From positions 67,471,282-67,535,281 of the forward strand of contig NW_019211454.1 in NCBI RefSeq assembly GCF_002443255.2: 64,000 bases of DNA, given 5' to 3'. The first letter of the stretch is position 1. Each line of letters starts with the position of its first letter. A program made the position numbers and the translations under genes. Below the pieces are notes generated by a model. That model saw nothing but the letters and a program-made list of their open reading frames with translations, was not told the origin of the DNA and searched no databases. This document shows positions 12,858 through 24,673 of the stretch, piece by piece. Source of the stretch: Varroa destructor (Eukaryota > Arthropoda > Arachnida > Mesostigmata > Varroidae).

Positions 12858-12884
12858 TGTTTGTTTTTCTTTTTGGTCTCTTAG
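12858..12884 (+). other. Splice acceptor of the Teashirt terminal exon
   Basis: A T-rich pyrimidine tract runs directly into TTAG at 12881-12884. The Teashirt frame is open from the next base, while an in-frame TGA lies at 12854-12856, inside the tract's upstream edge. A plausible branch-point sequence, ATTAAC, sits near 12835-12840. The exon begins with two bases (GT) that complete a codon, so the preceding coding exon must end one base into a codon. Confidence 0.85.
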
Positions 12885-15562
12885 GTGACGACGACGACGG
12901 TGACAATAATGACGAGTCGCAGCAACAACATGGCGAGCTTAAGCCGGATCTCAACGACAACAATGTCGTTAAACAACCGTCCCCCCCAAGTCCGGAGCCA
13001 ATTGTCGTCGCTGCAAACCCTTTGGATTTCAGCGTGCGGCGTTCGGACGATGAAGAGGACAGTGACAGTGCTGCTGCGTTAGCACGAGCTACACCCAGCC
13101 CACAGGGTAGCACGACGGACGCAGTAGATATGTCCGCTCCTGACGCCCCTCTTGATCTCTCGAAAAAGCCTTCCGGGGGCAATAATAGGATGACATCTTC
13201 CACAAGAGTAGCACCGTTAGCTCCTAATTCACGGCATCAGCAACAGCAACCACAGCAGCAACAGCAATCGAATTTGCCGGCACTCACTCTGTCAGCCGCA
13301 GCCGCTATATCGCCTCTGGCCAGCCTCGCGTCAAAAATAGAGGCTGCGCAGTGGACACCATCATTGAAAACTTCGCTCGTATCAACGGCACCCACCCGGA
13401 TGGACTGGAAGCCAGCGCCTCCAGCCAAACAGCCGAAGCTTGATGCACACGGCCTCAAGACGCGCGACTCGTTTCGGCCATCGAACCGACAGAACCCGTG
13501 GCAATCACAATGGATCAGCAGGTCGGGTGAGCAGACAAAGGATGTGTTTACATGCGTCTGGTGCAAGGAACAGTTCCAGTCGTTAGAACACATGACTGTG
13601 CATATGAAGAACTCGCCTCGCTGCGGAATGGCTGGCATGCATGCGGCTGCCTCGACATCGGCCACGCCCGCGTCGACTGCCGCGCCTGCGTCTGCCGTTC
13701 CGGCAGCCAAGGCTCAGCATACCCCGCAGCAGGTGCAGGCCACTCAGCATCAGGCGAACGCTCCGCACACCCCCCACGCGCAGCAGCAGCAGCCACCTCA
13801 GCAGCCGACAACGAAAGACGGCGTGCCTCTGCCGCGAAAGCTTGTGCGCGGACAGGACGTATGGCTGGGCAAGGGTGCCGAACAGACGCGTCAAATTCTC
13901 AAATGCATGTGGTGCGGTCAGTCGTTCAAGAGTCTTGCTGACATGACTCAACACATGAAGGTTACTCAGCACTACACGAATATCATTAGCCAAGAACAGA
14001 TCGTGTCGTGGAAATCGCCAGAAGAGAAAGCGCAAAACCAAAGTCAGGTAAATGCCGTACTCACGTGCAAGGTTTGCGACCAGGCGTTCAGCTCGCTTAA
14101 GGAGCTCAGCTATCACATGGTGAAGAACAACCACTACAAGGATAACCTTTTACGATCGATCGGCGACATTCCGGCGATGGCAGCCGCTGCAGCTGTCACT
14201 GCCGCAGCAACAACGGCAGTCCCTCCCACACAACAGCAACCGCAGCCCAAGCGTACACCAGTTAGAGGTGACCGCGGAAAGAAGTCTCTGCCCGTTAGGA
14301 AGCTTCTGGAGCTCGAAAGGCAAGCTTGTAGTCCCGAGCAGCAGCAGCAACAGCAGCAGCAGGCGCTAGCCATGGGCCGTATCAATTGTGAAGAATGCGG
14401 CGAAAAGGTTGAGGCCAAAGATTTCGTGGCACACGTGAAACAATGTTCGCGGCTGTTTGGTGGTAGCGGAGGTATGGGGGGACGTGAGGATGACGACGAC
14501 TCGGAAAGCCACCGGTCGGCTACTCCGAAGTCAGTAGACTCTGTCAAAGAACACAATGAGTCATTTGGCCCTTCTGCGTCCTCCTCCGCTCCTGGGAGCT
14601 CGGTCCTTGCGTCGCTCGAGAAACTTGTTGAAAAGTCATTCGATGGCAAGGGCAAGCGGCAGGCGAGTTCTGGAATCTTGCAGCGGCTAGGTATTGACGA
14701 GGAAGTCTATCCCCCTTGGCATCCGGCTGGATCGCCAAGAAATTTCAATAGTGCAATAGCGGCAGCTCAGATGCTCAAAAGTCCGGGCTCATCGGAGGGG
14801 CCCGACCACCCCAGCAGGGGCTCGACGCCCAGTGGTTTTGGGAGGGCGCAGTACGGCGGCAGCTCGCCTGACAGGCAGTCCAGCCGTTCCGCACCATCCC
14901 CGGCTGGTGCAGGGGCGCACGTGCGGGCCTCCCCGGCACCGTCCGAATCGTCGACCAGGGCGTCTAGCCCGGGCGTTCCCGACAACCTCGTCATTGCTGA
15001 CGACAAAAGTGCCGCAAGACAGCTATTGACGCGTTCGCCAGGTGGTGAAAGTGCTGCGTCGCTGCAAGAAGATCGCCTGCCGCTCGCCAAGACCGGTCCC
15101 GTAACCACCCCGCAGAAAGGCAAGAAAAAAGACAATCCACTCCGAGAGCTCGAGAAGCTTCTAGACAAAACAGAGACGCAACGCGTATCGAATGCTGCAT
15201 CAGCTCAACCCGGTATCCCAGGCCTGCCTGGAGCTGCCGGATCGATATTAGCGTTCTCATGGGCCTGTGGCGAGGGTGCTACCGCTTCACCTGAAGGCAC
15301 ATCGATCAAGTGCGCCTTTTGCGATACACACTTTGTTTCGAAGGGCGCTTACCGACACCATTTGTCAAAAATGCACTTCATTAAGTCAGATAATAACTCC
15401 GACACCGACAAAAATTCGGAGCGGGGATCGGTGTCACCTGCTCCGTCGCAGCCACCGTCCGTGGCGTCCGATGGCGGTGCGTCTTCAACCAACGAGTCCC
15501 CTCATTCTAAGTTCCTCAAGTATGCAGAACTAGCCAAGCAGCTCTCATCGAAGTACGTATAG
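12885..15562 (+). CDS. tsh: Teashirt/Tiptop-family zinc-finger transcription factor, terminal coding exon
   Basis: The exon has 891 codons after a split first codon and ends in TAG at 15560-15562. Residues are counted from the codon at 12887. Seen: an acidic N-terminal stretch; PLDFS (45-49) and PLDLS (88-92); finger 1, C-x2-C-x12-H-x6-C (223-246); finger 2 (340-362), preceded by LPRKLVRGQDVWLGKG; finger 3 (394-416); the block SLPVRKLLELE; a C2HC-like motif (501-520); the block ILQRLGIDEE; a C-terminal C2H2 finger (809-830); and the ending KYAELAKQLSSKYV. Known: Teashirt proteins are nuclear homeotic and patterning regulators that repress through CtBP, which binds PLDLS. The C-terminal finger and ending look more like Tiptop, so this may be the single ancestral tsh/tio gene. 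Inferred: the true start lies in an upstream exon, because the frame is open to the acceptor and the first in-frame ATG is only at 13130. Gln runs (near 13237-13270, 13780-13806, 14338-14361) and Ala runs interrupt the linkers. Family is sure; orthology is less so. Confidence 0.95.
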
Positions 15563-15760
15563 GTTTCTTTTGTTTTTCCTGTTTCGGGCGAGCTATCAAA
15601 AAGTGAACGTGTTCGACTTCACCAGATTCGACATACGACGCGCTATGGGAAATGGTCGCCACGCAACCTTTACGAGGCATGGACAGATGATTGATGGCTA
15701 GACATATCATGTGACGTATGTTTGACATAACCACAAGCCCGCCCAATTTCGTGAACGGTG

Positions 15761-15830
15761 GTAATGATAACGGCGATGATGACGATGATAACAGTGATGC
15801 TAGAGATGGTGGTGGTAGAGGTGATGATGA
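15761..15830 (+). repeat. GAT/GGT-rich imperfect repeat in the presumed 3' UTR
   Basis: Imperfect GATGAT, GACGAT and GGTGGT units soon after the Teashirt stop codon. Confidence 0.8.
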
Positions 15831-17377
15831 CCAACTCACACGTACTCCTTTCTGTTCGTGGTAAGGGACTGATGGCGGCATCATATCAAGTACTGCTATG
15901 ACTTTTGTTTCCAGTCAGGGGTTAACGAACGTCACTACGGAGTAACTAGATATGTCGTCGATGACGACAGCGACCGAGACGCAGAGGTCATCTGGAACTT
16001 GATCGTCGGCCGTAAACACCGTTGTACAGATATCGACTGGACGAATCTCAGTTTATCAAAAAGGAAGGACAGACAATTTAAGAAGGGAAATTAACCAAAC
16101 ATACTGAACATAGATATACAAACGTACACGCCACTCATATTCACACATAAAAATGGTAAATGACACACAAAGCAAATACAAGCAGCTCACTACTACTCGA
16201 TATGCTTTGAATTTGTTTCCCATCCGCTTTTTACTCCCTTCTTTTCCCCGCCGAGCCAAATGTAACCCCAATCTACTCCGTACTGCCCCATTTTTCTACA
16301 CGTCCACTCTTGAAGCTCTTTGATTCCTTATCAAGGTCCCTGCGATGATCGGCGAGTGCCGGGTGCCGAAAGATGCTCAACGTGCGCTCTCGAGAATCCC
16401 GGACCAGCCCGGCAATAAGCTCGATATATATATATATATATATGCATATACATATCTGTCTCTCTGTAAGTGTATCTGTTGTGCTCGTCTTTAGGAGTTA
16501 ATCTATACCAGTTCAAGAGACCCTTGAGTCTGGACACCGACGATCCTTTACTTTCCCCACTTCTCTGACGTGATTATTATCCTACATAATAATGATAAGG
16601 ACAACGACAAGAGAGTCGATTGGCGGCATCAGATTAGATATCGATGACGAGGACTTCGCATCAGCGTTTTCTCGAACTGCCACGCTCTTAAACTGCATTC
16701 CAAGCTAAGTCATCGCCGCGCGCCGCCCCGACTGCGCAGCACTATTACAAGAAAATGTTAATTAATAACAATAACACTAATATGACAAAGCAACACGAAG
16801 TGGATGACTGGGCAAGCCGATAGTGATGATGATAATGAGGCTATTTGATCTCCGGCGCGTGGCGACTGCTCCATTTCGCCAGCCAGGGCAGCGTCTCCTG
16901 GGATGGACGGGCAAGATGTTGTGGACGAGTAACCCTGAGATGGTGCCAGCAGGTCCGGAATGGGGCATAGCAAATACATAGTAGTTAAATATGAAGATAA
17001 TGATGATGATGATGATGACGACGAGCAACAAGAAGAAGACTCACTTTTCAGGCGCGAGTGCGCGGGCGCCGTGTCGGCAACATTTGTGCGAATCATGTTT
17101 GGGAGCTGACTTGTGGTGTGTACTTAACCGGTTTTGTGATTTCGTATGTACTAGTTGCAGCAACTCTCCATAAGACGACATTAATCAATAGGGACGCTAT
17201 ATATAAATCTCTCCTTATAGATATATATGAACATGCAGATGTTGACGAACGTCGTCGTAGGTGATGAACTTAAGCGAGTATATATAAATAGAGAAAATGG
17301 CGGACGCAGGATGCGACGGCGCAGCAGGCAGGGAGACGCAGACGGCGCTGAAACATGCAAATAATAACAACAAAGAT

Positions 17378-17392
17378 AATAAAGCTAATAAA
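17378..17392 (+). other. Tandem candidate polyadenylation signals
   Basis: Two AATAAA hexamers lie at 17378-17383 and 17387-17392, about 1.8 kb beyond the stop codon and just before a long AT repeat. By eye they are the first perfect hexamers downstream of the gene on this strand. Further ones occur near 18135 and 18167. Confidence 0.4.
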
Positions 17393-17424
17393 ATACGGCG
17401 AGATTAAAAGATGAATATATATAC

Positions 17425-17426
<2 letters not shown>

Positions 17427-17468
<42 letters not shown>
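17427..17468. repeat. (AT)n microsatellite
   Basis: About 21 AT units, the longest AT run in the window, lying just beyond the candidate polyadenylation signals. Confidence 0.97.
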
Positions 17469-17471
<3 letters not shown>

Positions 17472-17752
17472 ATGATGATTATAACGCGCAACTGACAGCA
17501 CAGATGGCGATGATGGTCATCATCATCATCACCACCCTACAAAAAAAAAGTAAAGGTGTTGGCAAGACACAAAAATACGTAGCGTCATCGACACATCGGT
17601 CGACACTGACGACAAAGAAAATTGTACCACACTCGACACATAAACAAAAAGGCACTCTGGTTGGTTGCTGCCTCGTACTGTCCGTGAAGGTAGGCAAAGT
17701 TAAGAAAGAAAGAGGAAAAGGCGAAAGCGTCACGCTCCTGTACTCATTATAC

Positions 17753-17776
17753 GTATATATATATATATATATATAT
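17753..17776. repeat. (AT)n microsatellite
   Basis: Uninterrupted TA/AT run about 300 bases past the longer AT run. Confidence 0.9.
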
Positions 17777-20700
17777 GCAATGCAAGTTTCTGTAAATACT
17801 GATGATGGATATTATTTATTAATGGCGAAGGTAAGGAAGATGACGACGCGATAGAGTGTCGTTACGTGAGGACGAGTAGTGATCTGATGGTCGAAGATGA
17901 ACCCTGATGGAAATAATGAACTAGAGCGAAGACAATATGGCGATGATAATAAGGATTGAGCAAGTGACAAAACCAGGCCTTACCGACCATGGAAATAGAA
18001 TGGCAAAAAGATAAAAGAAGAAAAACGGGGAAACGATCATTGAGGGAAAGCTAGATGACAAAAGAAATGATAATGGAAAATAATGGGAAGAGAGCTAAAA
18101 AGTGAAGAGACCTATGAAGGAAAAGTGAAAATGAAAAATAAAAGAAAAGAAGATTTCTAAAATCAAAAATAAATTTGTTTTCTTTTCTTTCGGACACAAA
18201 TGTAGTTAGGTTATAATCTATGAGGGTTCGTTCTCCTGTTATGCTGTTAGGGCACCCCGTTGACCGTTTAGTGTTAGTCACTTAGAACAGAGCAACATTT
18301 TGCGAAATTTTATTTGTTATATTAAATGAGAGCTTATCTTTGGAAAAAGCGATTGGAGGACATATAGTACTCAACGTAAAACATAGTTTATCTTTCAGAG
18401 CTCTTTCCAGCCATTGTGTACATTATAATCATTATTTTTAGAAATTTGCTGATTTAGTTGATCATGGCGATGCTGTTATGAGTGCAAGATTCGCCTGACC
18501 TTACTGGTGCTAAGCCCTTATCAGGCAGGGACCTTTACAATTGAGTTATTTAAATATACATGACCGTCGTCAATTGCTCTACCTAATTGTCCTTAATTAA
18601 TTCGTTAAGTAGGCTCTTCTCGTTGCGAGAGTAATTAATAGGGGGCGACGGACTATCATCATAAGATCAAGCAATTTCAGACTCTGAGATTTGCATGACG
18701 ATACTGAACGGTAGACCTGTCATCGCTTGAAGCTATCGGCAGTCGATACGGCTACATTGCAAAATATGAGACAGTTCAATAGAGTAACACACCAATCAAA
18801 CTAACAATACGCAGACGATGCGCTGCTTCACCTATGAATTTGCTAGAAGAGTTTTTACCATAGAAGTAATTGTCATCTTTTATATTACTTTAGTTCATAA
18901 ACAAGGTATTTCGGTGAGTTATCAGGGCAACACGCCTTGGCAGAGCTTACCGCAGAATCGTACACGGTCGCATCTATTGTTTACTGGTCATCCGTCACAC
19001 ATTGTCCCGGACTGGGCGTAAATTTACTCTTCGAAACGAGCTGGGTTGAAAGGATTCCAGGATGAGCCAACTAGCTTTGCTGACGTGTTTTTGCATGGTG
19101 TGCATTTTTCTCTAAAATAACCCCTCTCCCACCTCATCCTCCTTTTAGAAGAAATGCGTGTATATTTCACAAACGAAAATAAAAATGAAAAATTAATGAG
19201 CCTCCCTCGGATGACAATAAAAGCTTCAGACCGTCGTTACCGAGTCTACGAGCTCTTGGGCCTGTGGTGCCCAACGAATTGCCATTTAATGCAAAAAGAT
19301 GCCACATGGAAGAGACGAGGATAAATGGCGTATCTGATCAACGTCAACGGTGGCGCAGTAAATCTAACGGTTGGGGTTATGAGCTATGCAAATTTTGGCA
19401 GGCAATATAAACTGCCTTACACTATAGCAATATGAATGTATATGCATGTTCGTTTACTACAGTACCGTTTCGACCAGCGAACGGCTTGACTATCTCTTTT
19501 CAGCATGCTACCATTTCTCTGATTGTCTAATTTTTTTTTTTCTTTGTTCGTTACTTTTCTTCCGTCCGGGCTCTGTATCTGCTTTAGCTTTAGTGAGAGT
19601 ACAGGGCCGAGCAAGATATCCTAGCAGCAGAAAAGGAGCAGGTTTGGAGCCATCTTGATCTTGTTGTCCCCGTTTCCCCTTCAGGTGTCCTACGTATTAT
19701 GTAACTAGGTCTTCCGCTAGCATCCTCTCGGGCGGCAGTCAGTCTGGCGTATTGCAACGGCTGTAAATGCGAGGCTTTTCACGAGTATGAGTAGCATCAG
19801 TAGAGCTGGCGCAAGGAGAACGACCCGGAATGGAGCGGTGAGGTGAGGGGACAATGGGCGTAAGATACTCGTGGTGTTTTTACAGCAGCCACCGATTCCT
19901 ACGTTCTCGCGCGATGTTGCTTGTAGCTATAGAAATAGCAGTAGTAGCCGTGGTGCAGTGGCAGCGATGGCGATACTTGTGCTGAAAAATGAAAAACGCG
20001 CTTAAATCTCTTCTTGTCGCATCGCTTTCGTGCATATGGGCTGCTCCCCATATGTGGGCGCTCGCTGTTCGGGGTGGCAACGAACCACTGGAAACAGAGC
20101 GAACGAAAGACAGGAGAGTGGAAGATAGAGACCAAAACAGAGACAGAGATAGAGTGGGGGCGACTGGAAGAGGCACTTGTGCTGGCATCGCAAGGGCGAA
20201 CTAGCCCCTACCACAGTGTCCCGCACCCCTACCCCCACATGAGACCCCGCCAAGATGAAAACCTCTTTGGGACTGGCGAAGAAGACGCGACGTCGGAAGC
20301 GAGAGCACATGGCGAGGCGAATCCTTGTAGTCACTGGTGATAGCTCTCACCTAAATGAAAATGTATACCTGCAACATTGCTCGCGCCAGATGAGAAGGTC
20401 GGCGATAGTCGGTAGCTGTAGGCTGCTGTCGCGAGTATCCAGGTAGCCGCTACCGGGTGTTTCCTACATTTGCGGATGCTGTATGCCGTTACGTTCCGTC
20501 TTTGTTAGGGTCAGATGGCCCGGAGAGCTGGAAACAAAGAGATGACATACGTCGTAGTTGTTCTTTCGGTCTTGATGAAGTAGTGGAACTATGTGTTGGT
20601 AGTTCGCCCCGCACGCATCTAGCCAACGCTGCGTTCCGTCTCTTTTCCCCGTAGCAGCGCGCATGCTGGGGCACCGAAGGGGCAGAGAAGGGCCACCACG

Positions 20701-23700
20701 AGCTGGTCGGACGCTCGCAAGCAAGCTACTAGCAGCAGTTCGTAGGGCAAGCTGCTGCCATTGGCGTATCCGCGGTGTCGTCGGATGAACGTCAGTGTTA
20801 CTACTGCAGTGAACTAACGCACAGACAGCTGCATCGCTTCGTCGCCAACTTGCCTCCCGGCCTACCTGTCCTCATGTTCTTTACGCGGTTTCCTTGATCG
20901 CACGCTGGATCACAGCCGGTCTTGCTGCTGCCGCTTCAGTCGCACAGTCTGACCTGGTTGCGGGAAGCAAGGCCTTACTCCACGGTGAATACATGACTAG
21001 AGTGATTTTTCTGGCTGACGGTACAAACCGCCGCCACCCCCGCTCCCTTCACGTGAACAGAGAGGCTACCTGCTACAAGCGGGTGGTGTAAATTGTATTT
21101 TATATAGCGGTATATTATCATGGTCTCACTTCATTTCGACAAAAAACAGCGATCCCTCAAGGATTTCTCTGCTGTCTTCTGACAACAATGAACCAGGTCG
21201 GTTCGCCGGCTGCCTGCCCCCGTGGCAAGGCGGATTCCTGCACCTGCTCCATTGCCGCTTCATCCAATTCCTCACATACTCGTACAGGCAGACCATGGCT
21301 TTATGTAGTAGTCTCATGTGCGGCAGCAATCTCATGCATCACGCATTATATCTTCTCGAGACGGACCATGTCACCACGCATGGTCCTCTAAAGCTTATCC
21401 CTGCCAGACGATGACGGTGGATACGCTGGCCTGTTAGGGTTTGTCGGTTGAGAGTCCACCGTAAATAAGCTGATTTAATATAATTGCCTTAAGGATATAT
21501 ATAGGATCGGGCAACACAGTGGCAAGCATGCCTGGCACAAGGGAGTACCGAGAAACTAGCTAAGGAGCGCCCAGGAGAGCCATAACACGCAGGCGGTAAT
21601 GCAAAGCCTCGTATGTATACGCGCACACACAGCCTGCCTAAACGGGACGCTAGATGTGTGGCTCAGGCCGCAGCAGGACTCAGCTCAGCCTATGTCGATC
21701 GGGATACGGTCCCTTTCTGCTGAAGCAAAGCGGGAGCGCACTTCATCAGAGTGGACGTGATGAAGTAGTCATCGAAGCCTTCTCCCCAGACTCCGATATA
21801 CCAGCATTCGAGATCGAACTCCATAAGCTGCCGACGATCCGCCGTCGCTGTTACTAGCTGACTGGGTCACTCATAGACACCGATTGGGTCGCTCACTAGA
21901 CTCTTGCCTCCTAGTTTCCTCCAATCCTCTGTATGTTTCAATGTCATTAATAGGAGCCGTATGGTCTAGTACCGGCTGAAAGCCATTTTTAAGAACAAGC
22001 ATATACTGAGATGAAGAAAGGAGAGAGAGGTGACGTGTAATATATATATTACGAATACGTGACATAAGGGTTAGGATGTCATCATTAATGTATATGCCGA
22101 TAAAACGATGCTGCTGCGAGGTCGTAAAGTAATAGCAAACCAAGAGGAATCAAGCCAACTGCGACTTCAGCATTGGGGTTGTGGTCTGAGTTAGGCATGA
22201 ATCAGACGCTAGCACAACCATCATTTGCTCGATTACCTTTCTTCTTTTATATATATGTATGAGGTTCTTCAATAAATATGTGTCCGGCTTATATTTAAGT
22301 TTCTTTGCTAATATAATAACTAGTACAATATTAAATAAATGTGTGTTAGTTTTACCTTCTTCGCGCAGGCATTTCTTCCATATACAAAACCTTAGGCTGC
22401 TCCATGTCACCGACTTATATGGTTTGCTTCATCATAAATACGTACATATCTTTTCGATTTCCCTAAATCATCAACTTTTATCATTACGAGTTACGATAAC
22501 GTTTAAACGCTAACGCTCCTTTGAATGCGTTCACAGAATATATTTGGGTGTATATAGTCGATGTTAAGCATAAAGATGTTCGTTAATGTTATGCCTCAGA
22601 TAAGGTACATATCCGCGTGGAGTATTTTACAACTCATGAAGTAGGCAAAATGTATATCTATCAGTTAATACATTTTCCAATAGGAAGCAATGAAAGTAAG
22701 TAGAGCAAACAACCGACAATGGCAGGCAACCGTAGATGGTCGAGTCGAGGTGGGCCTTGCGAAGATTTACCGGCGTCACTCGGCATCTTTTCGCTGTCGT
22801 CTTTGACTTTGCCATCTTAAGGTATTCAACGTTTCGGCGGGCCGTGATCGCTCGTGCGGCGGCGGCAGCCGCGGCGTCGTTGTCCGGAGAACCCAGAAGA
22901 ACACGCATTCATACAGCGGTTTCGGAAGCAATGACGACGTTAAAAATGAAGATTTACATTCGAGTTGGCGGCAACTGCCTATTCGCTTGGACTGGCGGCT
23001 GGCCTACCACTATTTAGGTTAGAGAAGGGCAAAGTAGGCGAGAAGACCTTACCGTTCTCTTCTTTTTGATAAGAGAAATGGCTTCGGTCTCTGCCTCTCT
23101 TTCTTCCTCCCCATGCAGCCTCCTTTGCCATTGTAGAAGGGGGATCTGCTGGCTACTGTGCTGCCCTGGGTGGGAAGGGACTCGGCAGAGGCTCCGACGG
23201 GGGAGTTCGTTCTTGGTGCTGTTCTTTATTTCGGTTGTTACTCTGGTTTGTTGGCAGGATATTTCGCTGCTGTTCTACGGCCACAGAAATCACGAGGCCA
23301 CTCTGCCGTTGTCGCACGACTTTGTAATTCTCTCGTTTTCGCGTTGTCGTCGCCGACGTCGTCGTCGTTCTTGATCCTACGACCGCTGCTGTTGGTCGCA
23401 ATGGCAGTTGGGTTTGTTGCTGTTGTCGTCGCTCTTCTTTCTGCAATTGCTACTGTTGTTGTTGGTAGGGCTGTGCGATGTCGTCCGCTTTGTGGCTGAG
23501 TTGTGTTGTTGTTGTTAATGCTGATGTGGTCGTTATTGGTTTGTTGGCTGCTCTACGAAAAAGAGATGTCGCAAATGCATTGTAGTAGCGACGGCTGCGG
23601 CAGCGACAGTAGCTTCTGCTACGCGTACGTGCCATGAGTATGAATAAGAACAAAAAAGAGAGACATATTTGCCCATTTGGTGCATAATTCTCCCACATGC

Positions 23701-24628
23701 TGTTGCTGTTTGAGCAACCCTTGTAGCAAGCAGCCACTTTAGTAGCACTAGTGTCCTGTTCTCTATCCCTCTGATTCACTCGCGCTTCTACTAACTTCTG
23801 CATCGGGAGCAGCATCAGCGCTGTGGCAGCTTACATTTAGCAGGCGATGCCGTATGGTCGCTTGCGGGCTTTTCTTCGCGTTGTCTCATATGGCAACAGC
23901 CGGATTTCATACTTACGCCGGCCGATTCGCCCGAAGAATTCGACTAGCCAGTTAGCCAAAAAAAGACAGCTATTGGAATTGGTTCTCTGCGCATACCGTT
24001 ATGCCTTAACATGGCGACGCATCTAAGCCCTCAGTTTCTGCGGAACGGTCATGTCGCGCGATGTGGGTGAGCGCTCCGTTCAAGTATAGCTGCCGCTTTC
24101 ATGGTACGCGTATCTTTGATGACGAACGATGCGACAGGCACGTAGCTATTGCGGCCGGACCTGCCGCTGCCGTCGCAACGGCAGCCGCCATTCTCGACCT
24201 CTTCCTCCTGCCGTTCTTCTTCTCCCCCATGCTTCTGCGTTATAATTTACTAAAATTGCTCCATTGCATTGAATGTGAGATGTGACAGTAGCTCGAGGAA
24301 GAGCTGTGGGCAAAGCAAAGCGGTGGAAAGGGCGGAAGCAAAACGGGGGATGGCTGTCGTGCGAGAGTTGAGGGGTTAGGGTTTTCGGCGTCGTCATCGC
24401 CGACGACGACCTGTTCTGCACCTGCTGCTTTGCCTCGCTGTGCCTGCGATAGCAGCAAGCCATCCGTAAAGCCAACAAGCACCAGTAGCGACTGATGAAG
24501 CAGGTCGTCGTCTGAATGTTCTTCGTAATAACATTGTAAGATCGCAAAGGCAGGAGATGCAGAGAATGGAATATTTCACTAGAGGGACATCTTTTCGGGA
24601 TGGGACTTTGTCTTTATGTATGTGCCGC

Positions 24629-24673
24629 TGTGTGTGTGTCTGTGCGCGTGTGTGTGTGTGTGTGTGTGTGTGT
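24629..24673 (+). repeat. (TG)n microsatellite with interruptions
   Basis: TG units broken by TCTG and CGCG, then a clean run of about 13 units. Confidence 0.95.

Larger units (their letters stand above)
10480..12884 (+). other. Probable intron before the Teashirt terminal exon
   Basis: This stretch ends at the strong acceptor at 12884 and holds no other recognised coding sequence. It contains an AT run near 11196-11210, a GAC/GAT run at about 11580-11611 and a CCAG tetranucleotide run at about 12320-12346. The 5' end of the intron depends on whether the candidate donor at 10480 is used. Confidence 0.5.
15563..17392 (+). other. Probable 3' UTR of the Teashirt gene
   Basis: It runs from the stop codon to the first perfect AATAAA hexamers seen downstream. 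It contains a GAT/GGT-rich run at 15761-15830 and an AT run at about 16423-16442. No coding frame of interest is present. The end is inferred only from the hexamers; a shorter UTR using a variant signal, or a longer one, is possible. Confidence 0.45.

Noticed and set aside
12775..13203. 142-codon minus-strand open frame rich in Ser and Leu
   Set aside because: It overlaps the start of the Teashirt exon and its acceptor on the opposite strand; the Ser runs come from antisense GAC/GAT repeats.
13583..14134. 183-codon open frame on the minus strand
   Set aside because: It lies wholly inside the Teashirt exon and is the antisense shadow of that GC-rich coding sequence. No independent signal supports it.
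17411..17854. 147-codon frame with Tyr-Ile repeats
   Set aside because: The Tyr-Ile repeat is simply the AT microsatellite read as codons.
18585..18640. Cluster of TAAT/ATTA homeodomain-type cores
   Set aside because: Such four-base cores are common in AT-rich DNA, and nothing else marks the cluster as an enhancer.
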